DNA of 64,000 nucleotides from Pseudomonas sp. CC6-YY-74. GTDB lineage: Bacteria > Pseudomonadota > Gammaproteobacteria > Pseudomonadales > Pseudomonadaceae. Position 1 is the stretch's first letter. Every line of letters begins with the position of its first letter. A program made the translations under genes and the position numbers. This document shows, in pieces, positions 20,253 to 29,973 of the stretch. The notes beneath the pieces are model-generated. The model made no database searches. It was not told the DNA's origin and was given only the letters and a program-made list of their open reading frames with translations. The stretch spans positions 3,386,001-3,450,000 of the forward strand of contig NZ_CP019947.1 of assembly GCF_002025205.1 (NCBI RefSeq), in the 5' to 3' direction.

Positions 20253-20401
20253 GCTGCGGTCCTCTGAATTTAATGTGCTTGCAGTTCAATGACGTGCAAT
20301 TTGTTGTTGTTAAAAGCACTTCTTTCACCGCTCTCGCGAACGGGTATATCCAGATGAATCGGGACCAACGAATCACAGTTTCTTTCCTACGCTGCTGCGT
20401 G

Positions 20402-20441
20402 GCGTAGTGACACCGCTCGACGACGGGCGGTGTCACTACGC
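20402..20441 (-). repeat. 15-bp perfect inverted repeat between phnW and the transporter gene
   Basis: GCGTAGTGACACCGC (20402-20416) pairs perfectly with GCGGTGTCACTACGC (20427-20441) around a ten-base loop. No T-run follows on either strand. Its position within the 253-bp phnW/transporter gap suggests mRNA processing or stability control, or an attenuator. Confidence 0.7.
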
Positions 20442-20505
20442 TGGATCGAACTCTGCGAGTCGGCTCCGTATTACAGGTACTCAAGGTGGATGGCGGGCGC
20501 ATTTC

Positions 20506-21675
20506 TCAGGCAGCGGGTTGGCACGTATCTACGCCCATAACCGCGAGGGCATCAGCGATGGCGCGCAGTAACTGAGCCACAATGCGTTCGTCAATCTGGC
20601 CAATACAGCCGATGCGAAAGCTCTCAGCGGTGGTCAACTTGCCGGGGTAGATCAGGAACTGGCGGGCCTTGAGTTCGTCGTAGAAACGCTTGAACTCAAA
20701 GTTCGGGTGGGCCGGGCTGAAGAAGGTGGTAATGATCGGCGACAACCAACGATCTTCCAGTAGGGTTTGGAAGCCTAAGTCGCGCATGCCGCTGACCAAG
20801 ACATTACGGTTATTGGTGTAACGCATCTGCCGGCCTGCGACTCCACCTTCAGCCACGTGCTGTTCGAGCGCTTTGCGGAAGGCCACGACGCTATGGGTCG
20901 GCGGGGTAAAGCGCCACTGGCCGGTGCGCTCCATGTACTGCCACTGCTCTAACAGGTCCAGGCTCAGGGAGTGGGCACGCCCCTTAGACTGCTCCAGCAA
21001 TGTGCGGCGAATGACGACGAAGCCGAAGCCTGGGATGCCCTCGATGCACTTGTTGGCCGAGGACACCATGACGTCGAAGGGGATCTCATCGACAGTCAGC
21101 GGTACCGCGCCGAAGGAACTCATGGCGTCGACGATCAAGCCCTTTCCATGAGCTTTGACCACCTCAGCGATCTCGCGCAGCGGGTTGAGAATGCCCGAAC
21201 TGGTTTCGCAGTGAACCAGGAACACGTCAGTGACGTCGGGGTTGGCGGCGAGTAATTCGGCAACCTCTTCCGGCTGCGGCGGCAGGTAGTCGCCCTTGTC
21301 CAGGGCAATATAGTCGCGGCCCAAGTAATCGAGAATTTGCGTGGCGCGCTTACCGTAGGCACCGTTCATCAGCACCAGCGCTTTGCCATCACGCGCGATG
21401 GCGGTGGCCAGCGCAGCTTCCACGGCGAAGGTACCGCTGCCTTGCAGTGGCACGCAGGCGTAGCTGTCGTCATGCACACCGGCCATTGCGAGCAAGCCCT
21501 GACGGATTTCCGCAGTGATGCGGTTGAAATCGGCGTCCCAAGAACCCCAGTCACTCAGCATGGCTTGCTTGGTGGCCAGCGAGGTGGTCAGTGGGCCTGG
21601 TGTGAGCAGGTACGGTTCGCCTAGGGCAGGTGCGTTAAGGGCAGGGCGGGCGATGGGGAATTCAGCTTTGCTCAT
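20506..21675 (-). CDS. phnW: 2-aminoethylphosphonate:pyruvate aminotransferase
   Basis: 389 residues, a PLP-dependent class V aminotransferase. It converts AEP and pyruvate to phosphonoacetaldehyde and alanine. PYLLTPGPL and GSWDADF at the N-terminus, [11 protein letters not shown] and [11 protein letters not shown] in the middle, and the PLP lysine K209 in [10 protein letters not shown] are diagnostic of PhnW. It is first gene of the minus-strand phosphonate set, opposite the LysR gene. A putative LysR site lies 76 bp upstream. Confidence 0.96.
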   Translation of the reverse strand: MSKAEFPIARPALNAPALGEPYLLTPGPLTTSLATKQAMLSDWGSWDADFNRITAEIRQGLLAMAGVHDDSYACVPLQGSGTFAVEAALATAIARDGKALVLMNGAYGKRATQILDYLGRDYIALDKGDYLPPQPEEVAELLAANPDVTDVFLVHCETSSGILNPLREIAEVVKAHGKGLIVDAMSSFGAVPLTVDEIPFDVMVSSANKCIEGIPGFGFVVIRRTLLEQSKGRAHSLSLDLLEQWQYMERTGQWRFTPPTHSVVAFRKALEQHVAEGGVAGRQMRYTNNRNVLVSGMRDLGFQTLLEDRWLSPIITTFFSPAHPNFEFKRFYDELKARQFLIYPGKLTTAESFRIGCIGQIDERIVAQLLRAIADALAVMGVDTCQPAA

Positions 21676-21750
21676 GATCGTCTCCAGCGTGTGTTGAGGC
21701 GGCGGTACGCCGTGCTGGAATAGATAAAAACAAGTTATTGTTAATAAATA

Positions 21751-21784
21751 AAATCGATTTATAGTATTTCTAAAATAAGCTCAG
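21751..21784 (-). promoter_or_regulatory. putative LysR operator in the phnW/LysR divergent promoter
   Basis: 34-base motif matching 13785-13818 at 29 positions, including the palindrome AAATCGATTT. It lies between the divergent starts of phnW (76 bp away) and the LysR gene (19 bp away), the normal place for a LysR autoregulatory and activating site. Confidence 0.72.
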
Positions 21785-21802
21785 ATTATTAATGGAGTGT
21801 TC

Positions 21803-22678
21803 ATGGCGGTATCACACGCGCAGCTACGGGCCTTTCATGCGGTGGCCCAACAGGGCAGTTTTACCCGCGCAGCGGAGCGCCTATTTCTCAGCCAGCCTGC
21901 GGTCTCCGACCAAGTGCGCAAGTTGGAAGAGCAGTTCGGTGTGCTGCTGTTCAACCGCACTAAGCGTTCGGTGCAGCTGACTGACCTGGGCGAGCAGTTG
22001 CTGGGCATCACCCAACGCCTGTATGCCGTAGCAGCCGAGGCACAGGAGTTGCTGTCCAGCTCACAGGCCTTACAAGCCGGCAGTCTGACCTTGGCGGTCG
22101 ACTCGCCGGTGCATGTGCTGCCATTTATCGCCCGGTTCAACGAGCGTTACCCGGGCATTCGCTTCAGCGTGGTGACCGGCAATACCGACGAGGCGTTGGC
22201 CCGGCTGTTCGAGTTCAAGGCCGACTTTGCTGTGCTTGGCCGGCCGATCGAAGACCCCAATTTGTTAACCCAAGTACTCAGCACGGCCCCGCTGGTGGCC
22301 TTTGTCGGCCCGGGACATCCTTGGGCCGAGCGCGAATCTATTGTGCTGGCCGACCTCGACAACACACCGCTGGTGTTGCGCGAGCGCGGCTCAACAACTC
22401 GGCAAAGCATCGAAGACGAGATGCTGCGCGTCGGCGCAAGGTTGCGTCCGGCTATCGAGGTAGAGGGCCGCGAGGCGGTGTTCGAGATGGTCGCCGCCGG
22501 GCTGGGGGTGGGCATCGTCTCAGCAGCAGAGTTCGGCAGCAGCCGCAGCATGCGCGCCTTGCCGATTGAGGATTGCCAGCGCTATATGACCGAGACCCTG
22601 GTGTGTCTGCGCAGCCAAGGCGCGCGACGAGTCATCGAGACCTTTCTTGATGTGGTGCGGTCGAGCCTCACTGATTAA
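21803..22678 (+). CDS. LysR-family regulator of the phosphonate genes
   Basis: 291 residues from the ATG with GGAG five bases upstream (an in-frame GTG lies at 21797). The N-terminal winged HTH (AQLRAFHAVAQQGSFTRAAERLFLSQPAVSDQVRKLEEQF) is complete, and the C-terminal periplasmic-binding-like effector domain begins near residue 92. It is divergent from phnW. By position it senses AEP or a derivative and activates both phnW and ridA transcripts. It is followed by a hairpin with a T-rich tail. Confidence 0.92.
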   Translation: MAVSHAQLRAFHAVAQQGSFTRAAERLFLSQPAVSDQVRKLEEQFGVLLFNRTKRSVQLTDLGEQLLGITQRLYAVAAEAQELLSSSQALQAGSLTLAVDSPVHVLPFIARFNERYPGIRFSVVTGNTDEALARLFEFKADFAVLGRPIEDPNLLTQVLSTAPLVAFVGPGHPWAERESIVLADLDNTPLVLRERGSTTRQSIEDEMLRVGARLRPAIEVEGREAVFEMVAAGLGVGIVSAAEFGSSRSMRALPIEDCQRYMTETLVCLRSQGARRVIETFLDVVRSSLTD

Positions 22679-22699
22679 GTCGGCGACTTTTGCGGTGAG

Positions 22700-22728
22700 G
22701 CCGCCGGACTAACCGGCGGTGAAATTTT
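22700..22728 (+). terminator. terminator after the LysR gene
   Basis: CCGCCGG (22701-22707) pairs with CCGGCGG (22713-22719) around five bases, followed by GAAATTTT. Confidence 0.5.
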
Positions 22729-22920
22729 CCCAGGCCCACATTTTTATCGGCTGTGATCGGTTTTTGAGGTTATCCATGCAGCGCGGTTGCCCTGCAACAG
22801 CGCGCAGCACCTTGTAGGGTGATTACTCGTGCGGTGGCTTTCTGGACGTGCAGTAGGTTGCAATTTCCAGCCGGCAATCAGGTTGTTTTCTTATTTCAGC
22901 TGTCAGCCTGACCGCTACAA

Positions 22921-22983
22921 ATGAACTTATTCCAGCTCCGAGTATTTGATGCAGTAGCCCGCGAAGACAGCGTCAAACGCGGT
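22921..22983 (+). pseudogene. N-terminal relic of a LysR gene
   Basis: ATG at 22921 opens MNLFQLRVFDAVAREDSVKR, a clear beginning of a LysR-type helix-turn-helix domain, but the frame loses similarity after about 20 residues. The rest of the 22679-23128 gap (450 bases) holds nothing else I recognise, apart from the terminator at 22700-22728. Confidence 0.5.
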
Positions 22984-23128
22984 TACGGTCAGCCTTACCT
23001 AGCGTTTGATTCAGCGTTGGGCTTCAGCCGATAAATAAGTTTTACTGATACCTGACAACCGCCTAATCGATTGGCTTGATGCACATATGCTGTGCATGCT
23101 GCGCGGGTCTTTTCAGCGAGCTGATCCT

Positions 23129-23965
23129 ATGTCAGATGCCAACCTGGCCACCCTACTGGTTTTGATTTCTGCGTTTATGCACGCCAGCTGGAACGCGGTG
23201 GTCAAGTCCAGCAGTGATCGTTTGTCATCGATGGCAATGGTCGATGGTGTCGCATTTGTCGTGGCCTTGGCCTTGCTGCCTTTCGTTGACCTGCCTTCAT
23301 TGGAAATATGGGTAGTGATTGGCCTGTCGACCTTGGTCAACCTGTTCTATCGCTACTTTCTAATCCGTGCCTACACCTTCGGCGACTTCGGCCAGGTATA
23401 CCCGCTGGTTCGCGGCTTACCACCCTTACTGGTCGTGGTATTTGCCGCCTTCTGGCTGGGGGAGTCGCTACCGGGCCTGGGCATCCTCGGCGTGGTGGTG
23501 TTATCGCTCGGGGTGCTCAGCTTGCTGCACGTAACCCAGAACTGGCAGGCGCCACGCAACGCGCTGGCGGCTGGGGTGTGCGTGGCTTTGTACACGGTGA
23601 TCGACGCTCATGGCGTGCGTACCTCAGAGAGCGTGCTGCAGTACCTGGTGTATTTCACGCTGCTGCTGAGCGTACCAATCCCCCTGTTCGCCGCATGGCA
23701 AAGGGGCCCCGCGCTGGGCCGACACGCCCGCCAACACTGGCGTATGTCGGTGTTTGGCGGGCTGACCTACTGCGCGGCGTACGCACTGGTGTTATGGGCC
23801 ATGACGCTGGAAAACGTGGCAAAAATCGCCGCCCTGCGGGAGAGCAGCGTGATTATCGGCGCTGTGATTGCCACGCTGCTATTTAAGGAGCCCTTCGGTC
23901 ACCGCCGTCTGATTGCCGCAATAACCGTGACGCTGGGCATTATCCTGATCAAGTGCGCTGCTTAG
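23129..23965 (+). CDS. EamA/DMT-family transporter
   Basis: 278 residues from MSDANLATLL, with about ten membrane segments arranged as two EamA repeats. The FMHASWNAVVK start and the last segment (KIAALRESSVIIGAVIATLLFKEPFGHRRLIAAI) are typical of drug/metabolite transporters of the EamA type. A longer start at 23087 would add a positively charged extension and is less likely. It lies downstream of the phosphonate regulator on the same strand and may export or import a related metabolite, though no direct evidence ties it to phosphonates. Confidence 0.85.
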   Translation: MSDANLATLLVLISAFMHASWNAVVKSSSDRLSSMAMVDGVAFVVALALLPFVDLPSLEIWVVIGLSTLVNLFYRYFLIRAYTFGDFGQVYPLVRGLPPLLVVVFAAFWLGESLPGLGILGVVVLSLGVLSLLHVTQNWQAPRNALAAGVCVALYTVIDAHGVRTSESVLQYLVYFTLLLSVPIPLFAAWQRGPALGRHARQHWRMSVFGGLTYCAAYALVLWAMTLENVAKIAALRESSVIIGAVIATLLFKEPFGHRRLIAAITVTLGIILIKCAA

Positions 23966-24023
23966 CCAAAAAGTCAGCGGCACATCGGCATGCAACGACT
24001 TGCCCTGTTCCCCGCACTAGGCA

Positions 24024-24307
24024 CGGATGAACGCGACCAGCTGACTGTAGCCACCGTCGTAACCCTCGACTTTGATTTGCGCCAACAGCGCATTGACACT
24101 GCGCCGCTGCTGTTTGGGGCACAGCAAGTAGGCTTTAAGCGCCTGCTCCAGCGTTGCGTGAAAAGCACTGAGCTTATTGAGTTGGTACACCGGCTGCTTG
24201 GTCTACGGAACCCTGATCCACTTGCGAATCGTGTGCGCGCCAACCCAGTGCGCTTGGTCATCTCATGTAGCAACAGCTTGTCGCTGAATTTTCCCCATCA
24301 TTTCCAT
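24024..24307 (-). pseudogene. IS21-family istA transposase remnant
   Basis: Read on the minus strand in three frames, it gives EMTKRTGLAR, then TIRKWIR, then KQPVYQLNKLSAFHATLEQ and PKQQRRSVNALLAQIKVEG followed by YDGGYSQLVAF. This is the N-terminal quarter of an IS21 IstA transposase with several frameshifts. It ends abruptly near 24024. ATG at about 24307. Confidence 0.75.
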
Positions 24308-24644
24308 ACTGATCACCCTGTGTTCTCCTGCTCAAAAAATGAGCAGAAGCAGTTGAACACTTGGATCAGTTTCCGGCCGCGGCAACACCCTTAACCTTCC
24401 GCATAAAGTATAGATTTCAATCTTAGGTGCGAACTTTTCTGCCGTTAAATAGAAAACCGACTTTTCAACAGGATCGGTCGACTGCGGCCTGTCACGACGG
24501 GCAACTACCGGCCATGAACGGCCGATCTACCGCTGAGTACCAACGACCCGTCCTGGAGGTGTCGGAAGCGGAGCGAGACCTCTAAGATTTTGCCGTTTAG
24601 CGTGGACGCACCCGCCTAGCGATTCTGGCCCGCAGGGCGGCCTC
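24308..24644. other. intergenic region with IS21 end remnant
   Basis: 337 bases without a gene. A hairpin CTGCTCA-AAAAA-TGAGCAG (24329-24347) lies where the left end of the dead IS21 element would be. The rest is unassigned. Confidence 0.4.
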
Positions 24645-25628
24645 TCATACTGTGCCGTTGACCCCGAACCGGCGGCGATAGTGCGCCGGCGACAGGCCGG
24701 TGACTTTGTTGAAGAGTCGGCGAAACGCACCGGTGTCGCTGTAGCCAATGGCCCAAGCGATGTGCTCGATGGTACGGTTGGTCAGTTCCAGAAGTTCACA
24801 GGCCTTGCTGATGCGTAATGCCTGGCAGTATTCGGTCGGCGTGTGGCCCGTTGCGCTGCGAAAACGGCGCAGCAGGGTTCGCTCGCCGAGGCTGGCCAGG
24901 TCGGCTAATTGTGCAATGCCGTTTGTAAGGCCGTTGTGCGCATGCAGCCAGTGCTGCACCTTCAATATGGCTTCATCGCCATGGGTCAGTTTTGGGACGA
25001 AGCGTTTGAAGCAACGCTGAGAGCCCCGTACCTGGTCAAGCACCAGAAAGTGTGCCGTTTCAGTGGCAATGGTCGGGCCGAGCAGGCGCTCCACCAGGGC
25101 CAGGCCAAGATCCGTCCAGGCCATGAGTCCGCCTGCGGTAATAATGTCGCCGTCATCAATGATCATCTTGTCGATGTCGACTTGTATCGACGGGTAACTG
25201 TCCGCCAGATGGGTAGCCAGACTCCAGTGTGTGGTTGCCATACGCCCGTCCAGCAAGCCGGCCTCTGCCAGTAGATAGACGCCCGCGCACACCGAACCCA
25301 CCACCGCTCCGGCGTCATGCCAGCGTTTCAGGCTGGCAATGAAGGGCCGCGCCGTCAGGGCGTCGGGCTGCTCGCCCAAGCAAGGCGGGACAATGATTAC
25401 GGTAGGCGTGTGGTCTGTTTGTGGATGTGAGTCCTCGATGCAGGCCATGAACCCCTGAGCATCCAGCTGCCAATGGCAGGTCCTTATCTCGGGTAAATCG
25501 AGCGCCAGGTGCTCACGCCTCATCTTGTTGGCGACCGTGAACATGTCGGTCAGCCCATACACAGCCGCACGCTGGGCACCCGGGTAGACCAGGATTCCAA
25601 CCTGCGCTGGGGAGGCACTTTTCGTCAT
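24645..25628 (-). CDS. GATase1-like AraC-family regulator (FtrA/GlxA type)
   Basis: 327 residues from MTKSASPAQVG. An N-terminal DJ-1/PfpI-like domain (residues about 5-190; VGILVYPGAQRAAVYGLTDMF, the GSVCAGVYLLAEAGLLDGRMATTHW elbow) is followed by the double AraC helix-turn-helix (LADLASLGERTLLRRFRSATGHTPTEY and IEHIAWAIGYSDTGAFRRLFNKVTGLSPAHYRRRF). Members of this group regulate quaternary-amine and amino-acid catabolism in pseudomonads (for example GbdR, CdhR). It is divergent from the cysteine hydrolase gene at 25741, which it probably controls. Confidence 0.92.
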   Translation of the reverse strand: MTKSASPAQVGILVYPGAQRAAVYGLTDMFTVANKMRREHLALDLPEIRTCHWQLDAQGFMACIEDSHPQTDHTPTVIIVPPCLGEQPDALTARPFIASLKRWHDAGAVVGSVCAGVYLLAEAGLLDGRMATTHWSLATHLADSYPSIQVDIDKMIIDDGDIITAGGLMAWTDLGLALVERLLGPTIATETAHFLVLDQVRGSQRCFKRFVPKLTHGDEAILKVQHWLHAHNGLTNGIAQLADLASLGERTLLRRFRSATGHTPTEYCQALRISKACELLELTNRTIEHIAWAIGYSDTGAFRRLFNKVTGLSPAHYRRRFGVNGTV

Positions 25629-25740
25629 TGTCAGTTTTTCCACCAAGATTGTCGGTTTCGCCAATTCACAATGGAGTGGGCATTCAATAGGGTACTTGAG
25701 TGCTTTTTACCTGCAATCAAGCCTGATGATGGAGTGTGTC

Positions 25741-26295
25741 ATGAGTAAGCGAGCCTTAGTGTTGGTGGATATTCAGAACGATTACTTTGTGAACGGGAAG
25801 TGGCCGCTGGAGGGTATAGATGCGGCCTCCGATAACGCGGCGCGTTTATTGGCCCATGCCCGCGCCTCTGGCGAATTAGTAGTGCATATTCGTCATGAGT
25901 TCGATATGGATGATGCGCCGTTCTTCGCACCGGGAAGCCCGGGTGCTCTGACACACGCGAAAGTGATCAACCTGGACGGTGAGCCCGTGGTACTGAAAAA
26001 CCACGTCAATGCCTTTCGCGATACCCCCTTGAAAGCGATTCTGGACGAGAACTCGATTGAGCAGTTGACGATCGCCGGCAACATGAGCCACATGTGTGTG
26101 GATGCCATGGTCAGGGCCGCCTCTGATTATGGCTATGCCAATACCGTTATCGCGGATGCATGTGCCACGCACGACCTGGAATTCGAGGGTGTGAATGTTC
26201 CCGCCGTTCAGGTACATGCCGCCTTCATGGCTGCTCTGGCATTCGCCTATGCGCAGGTGGTATCGACCGAACAATATCTGGCACGTACCGTTTGA
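25741..26295 (+). CDS. isochorismatase-family cysteine hydrolase
   Basis: 184 residues from MSKRALVLVDIQNDYF, with GGAG seven bases upstream; the longer start at 25696 is unlikely. The Asp-Lys-Cys triad is visible: D in VDIQNDYF, K in VVLKNHVNAF and C in MSHMCVDAMVRAA, which also holds the usual cis-peptide region. Such enzymes are amidases or nicotinamidase-like hydrolases. The substrate is not evident. It is divergent from the AraC-type regulator. Confidence 0.9.
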   Translation: MSKRALVLVDIQNDYFVNGKWPLEGIDAASDNAARLLAHARASGELVVHIRHEFDMDDAPFFAPGSPGALTHAKVINLDGEPVVLKNHVNAFRDTPLKAILDENSIEQLTIAGNMSHMCVDAMVRAASDYGYANTVIADACATHDLEFEGVNVPAVQVHAAFMAALAFAYAQVVSTEQYLARTV

Positions 26296-26450
26296 ACCGG
26301 GGTTAATCCTGCCCGGCTGTCTCCACGTAGAGGCTGTAGTGAATTGGCCTTGGCTTCGCAGGCGCTTCTGACCGTCTTTTTCTGGCCGGTTCCTACCTAT
26401 GGCGACCGGCCGCAACCGACCCATTGCTACCAGTCGTGACGGGCAGAAAA

Positions 26451-27166
26451 CGGCCCCGGCTGTGTCAAAAGACTGCATGGGATAACCTTGCACCATGAAT
26501 CAATCATAAGGCTGTGAACTGAACGATGGGTTTTGAACAACTAGCTGAGCTACGCGACCGCCTACGGTCCGAAAAAGTGCAGGTAAAGACTGATAGTGCG
26601 AAGCAGCCTATACGCAAGCCTTCTGAGCAGGCTAAGCCTCGCGAGCAAGATCCTGCGGTGGAGGCGATCTGGCGATTGCAGAAGCACTTTCCATTGACCT
26701 TCCCGGTCAATCCGGCCCCCAAGGTTCCGCTTAAGGAAGGTATTTTAAAGGATGCCGAGCAACATCTGGAGCTGCTCGGAGTATCCAGCGAACAGCTCAA
26801 GCAGGGCATCGCTACCTGGTGCCGGGGAAGTCGATATTGGGCAAGCATGACGGAGAATGCGCCGCGCTTGGACCTAAGCGGTCAGGCAGTTGGAATGGTA
26901 ACGGCGGCTCAGGCGCTGCATGCGAAGCAGCAGGCGAAGCGCCAGCGCGGACAAGCACGACGTAATCAGAAAACGCCGAAAGAGCGTATTCAGGATAAGG
27001 CCGTCGATACCACTGTGGAACAGATCTTGGATTAAAATCACTCGCGCTCAGCACCGAGTCGCCCGATCACTGACAAGGTGCGCGAGGCGATGATGAGGCG
27101 GGTCGAAGAGCGGCAAGTGGCGGGTACCGCCTGTCAGATGTGCCCGCTGCCGGCCAGGAGCGGTCA
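26451..27166 (+). repeat. 716-bp repeat carrying a ProQ/FinO gene, copy A
   Basis: Matches 44898-45613 across its whole length with a constant offset of 18447 and, by my reading, only three differences: A/G in the leader near 26492, T/G in the penultimate codon, and G/A near 27157. Both copies start at CGGCCCCGGCTGTGTC and stop at AGCGGTCA, after which the flanks diverge. The ends are not obvious inverted repeats and no target duplication is seen. The left edge, GGCTGTGTCAAAA, resembles IS1182-type ends. Confidence 0.85.
26526..27035 (+). CDS. ProQ/FinO-domain RNA chaperone, copy A
   Basis: 169 residues. A basic linker (residues 20-45) precedes the ProQ/FinO domain (about 45-135): AVEAIWRLQKHFPLTFP, APKVPLKEGILKDAEQHL, the RNA-binding TWCRGSRYWASM and APRLDLSG. 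The C-terminal tail is rich in Lys/Arg/Gln. ProQ proteins bind structured small RNAs and 3' ends. Here the gene sits alone inside a duplicated 716-bp unit; copy B at 44973-45482 differs by one residue (Leu to Val near the end). The genome therefore has at least two near-identical copies. Confidence 0.93.
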   Translation: MGFEQLAELRDRLRSEKVQVKTDSAKQPIRKPSEQAKPREQDPAVEAIWRLQKHFPLTFPVNPAPKVPLKEGILKDAEQHLELLGVSSEQLKQGIATWCRGSRYWASMTENAPRLDLSGQAVGMVTAAQALHAKQQAKRQRGQARRNQKTPKERIQDKAVDTTVEQILD

Positions 27167-27579
27167 GTCGCAGACGCTGGTGGACAAGTGAACGTTGTCC
27201 ACCCTACCCAGCGCCCAATTCCGCGTAGGGTGGAAAACCGCGAAGTATTCTCCACCAATGGTCGTCCAGGCTACCTCGCTTACCGAAGCCGATTAAAGCG
27301 ACGTAGGGCGCAACAACGCTCTGTAGAGGGTCGAACGAGGCACCCCCAGCATGATGAAGCGGCGTTCCTCGATGAGGAGTCAATGCTGGCCTTCGCCGCT
27401 GTTCTGTTGTGGTTGCGCTGATACGTCAACAGAACCTATCTTAGGAAACTCATCCGATTGGTCAGCATCCATGGCCGTAAATCGCTGATTTCACAAGCAA
27501 GGTCGCGTCGTCGATCGACGTCTCATTACGACATGTAAACCATTGATTGGTGGTTGCTGCGTGGGTGAACGCGTCGGTA
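27167..27579. other. IS and repeat debris
   Basis: No intact gene. 27187-27260 is an inverted GTCCACCCTACCC / GTAGGGTGGA pair typical of pseudomonad repetitive intergenic elements. 27421-27442 is a solo copy of an IS5-type end (ACGTCAACAGA), in the same orientation as the end at 27787-27798. A minus-strand LGVPRSTLYR stretch (around 27325-27355) could be an IS3 orfB relic. Confidence 0.45.
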
Positions 27580-27709
27580 CATGCGGCGTGCTCCGGTAGA
27601 GCATCCCCTCAACCGTCATTCGTAGGTCACGCTTGTTGTAGATGGGCTTATGCAGCAGAATTTTCCGCAGCTTCGACCAGGGCTCATCGCTGAGCAGTAA
27701 TCGCGGCAT
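27580..27709 (-). pseudogene. IS5-family transposase N-terminal remnant
   Basis: The minus strand gives MPRLLLSDEPWSKLRKILL followed by HKPIYNKRDLRMTVEGMLYR, the standard start of IS427-group IS5 transposases, after which similarity stops. The IS end lies upstream at 27787-27801 (GGGTCTGTTGACGTTTCG on the minus strand). The element is cut off by the debris to its left. Confidence 0.75.
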
Positions 27710-27863
27710 TGCAAGCTCGTATCGCTGTTGGGTCAGCTCTTCAACGATACGAGTTTGCTCTTATAGATCAATAGGTTGGATCGAAACGTCAACAGACCCT
27801 AGCAGCTAGGAGCTAGATGCATGTCGATCTTTGCTATTAAAATCTTGCAGTCGATAGGTTTTC

Positions 27864-29471
27864 TTATGAAGCCTTAAGATCACCTGCCTCTAATGAGGTA
27901 GGTTCCAAATAAGCGTGACTTGAATCGCTTTCGTATTCTGGATGATAAATGATTGATTTCATAAGGCCATATATCATCATGAGCATCACTATTGAGAATG
28001 GGAGACCCGCAGCAATAGACGCCGCTTGCAATGCTTTCAGACCACCTGCCAACAGCAATACTGCAGCTACCGCCCCCAAGCCCATGCCCCAGATAATTCG
28101 AAACTTACGCGGAGGCTCTTTATCGCCAATCGAAAGCAACGTACACACCATTAAAGTTCCGGAATCTGCAGAAGTAACAAACCAAGTTACGATCATCAAG
28201 GTAGCCAATGCAGCCATCAGCCAAGATAACCAGTGTACAGCCATGTTTTCAATTGTTACGTAGAGCGCGGTAGTCAAATTGTTATTTACTGCGTCAACAA
28301 TGCCTCCTGCACCATAAAGCTCCATGTGTAACGCTGTACCACCAAAAAGTGCAATCCATAGAAAGCTAACCAAGCTAGGCACTACAATGACGCCTATTAA
28401 GAATTCACGGATAGTACGGCCACGAGAGATACGTGCGATAAACATACCTACAAAAGGTGTCCACGCTAAGTACCAGCCCCAGTAAAATACAGTCCACCAG
28501 CCCTGCCACTGCCCTTCCGGATTAGGATCCACCCAGAAGCTCATAGGAATCATATTCCATAGATAATCACCGAAGCTAGTGGAGAGTAATCCCAGTAGGT
28601 AGGTCGTAGGGCCTGCGATCAAAAAGAAAGCAAAAAGTAAAGTGGTTATCTTTACGTTCCACTCACTGAGGATACGAATCCCCTTAGCAACTCCAGAAAC
28701 GGCTGAAAATGTTGCCAATGCCGAGATAACTAAAATCAGTATCACTTGATTTAATGTAGATATTCCAAGCCCGAATAAGTAGTTAAGACCAGCATTCATC
28801 TGAGATACACCCAGACCTAAAGAGGTAGCTACACCGAATACTGTGGCAAAAACGCCGAGAAGATCGACAGCATGACCGATAGGGCCATAGATTTTATCGC
28901 CAAAAATGGGATAAAGTGCAGAGCGTATTGTTAGGGGAAGGCCCTTACGATACGCAAAATAGGCCATTGCTAGCCCCGCTATAGCATATATTGCCCAGCC
29001 GTGAAACCCCCAATGAAAGAATGAAATTCTCATGGCAACCTGAGCAGCCTCAGGTGTTTTAGGGTCAATTCCAGCCATACCAAGAAAGGGGTTACCCTGG
29101 AAATGGTTAATTGGTTCAGCAATACTCCAGAATAGCATTGCAATGCCCATTCCAGCGCCAAAAAGCATTGAGAACCATGCAAAGTAGCTAAACTCCGGCT
29201 TTTCGTTATCTGCTCCAAGCCGTATATTGCCTCTTTTTCCTGAGCCCAACCAAATACAAAGTAAAAATATCACACCTACCAACCCAACATAATACCAATC
29301 AAAGGCTGACTGTATAGTATTTTTTAAACTCTCATATGCATCACCGGCATATTTTGGATCATATATCGTAAAAATCAAAAAGCCGAGTACTAAAATCTTA
29401 GATAACACCCCCATAGTGGGATTAATGCCTTTAAAAAATCCGACTCGAGCTATATTGTATTTATCATTCAT
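27864..29471 (-). CDS. BCCT-family betaine/carnitine/choline transporter
   Basis: 535 residues with about 12 membrane segments. The BCCT substrate box is visible in HWGFHGWAIYAIAGLAMAY and the WWTVFYWGWYLAWTPFVGMFIARISRGRTIRE signature is complete. The family imports quaternary amines such as glycine betaine, choline and carnitine by Na+ or H+ symport or exchange. The gene is conspicuously AT-rich with codon use unlike its neighbours, suggesting recent transfer. It follows the three-component Rieske oxygenase genes on the same strand after a 502-bp gap, so it may supply their substrate. Confidence 0.93.
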   Translation of the reverse strand: MNDKYNIARVGFFKGINPTMGVLSKILVLGFLIFTIYDPKYAGDAYESLKNTIQSAFDWYYVGLVGVIFLLCIWLGSGKRGNIRLGADNEKPEFSYFAWFSMLFGAGMGIAMLFWSIAEPINHFQGNPFLGMAGIDPKTPEAAQVAMRISFFHWGFHGWAIYAIAGLAMAYFAYRKGLPLTIRSALYPIFGDKIYGPIGHAVDLLGVFATVFGVATSLGLGVSQMNAGLNYLFGLGISTLNQVILILVISALATFSAVSGVAKGIRILSEWNVKITTLLFAFFLIAGPTTYLLGLLSTSFGDYLWNMIPMSFWVDPNPEGQWQGWWTVFYWGWYLAWTPFVGMFIARISRGRTIREFLIGVIVVPSLVSFLWIALFGGTALHMELYGAGGIVDAVNNNLTTALYVTIENMAVHWLSWLMAALATLMIVTWFVTSADSGTLMVCTLLSIGDKEPPRKFRIIWGMGLGAVAAVLLLAGGLKALQAASIAAGLPFSIVMLMMIYGLMKSIIYHPEYESDSSHAYLEPTSLEAGDLKAS

Positions 29472-29973
29472 CGCAGTTAGATCCTCTTTCCCAGCGCGGA
29501 CAAATTAGGTTTATATAAATATCTTACATCATCACCATTGACCTAAGAGCCTTGAAAATCAAGGCCGCCTATTTAAATTCTTACTACTTAGACACCATTA
29601 AAATACCAGGCCAATTCAAATTTCCCAGTTATAAATCAACACGCCACATGAGAAGTGCCAATGGCGCATATTGTCTATCTGAGAACTTATCCAGTCCTAT
29701 TGTTCGACCATTCATGCCGCACGACGCCTGGCCCTTTCAGAACCGGTAAACAACCAGTTCTTCTTGCCAACAGCGAGGGTGTAGAAACCCTCGACATGCT
29801 GCACGAACAGCTACGTTTCCAGTCCCTGCTCTCGAATACGTGATAGCAGTCGAGATCTATGGCTGGGGTATATTCAAGTGCTCAGATGCGAGTGTCATAC
29901 TCGCGGGTTTCGACTGTAGCTATGAAATACCCGATCCGGTTGAGCATATATTTCACCCACTGGATTAACCTAT
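29472..29973. other. intergenic region between BCCT and ferredoxin-reductase genes
   Basis: 502 bases; short open frames (for example 29655-29843) show no recognised domain. The first 200 bases are AT-rich like the BCCT gene and presumably carry its promoter. The boundary of base composition near 29690 probably marks an insertion joint. Confidence 0.4.

Noticed and set aside
24024..24394. 134-residue plus-strand frame opposite the istA relic
   Set aside because: The minus strand reads as IstA fragments over the same interval, so the plus frame is a shadow.
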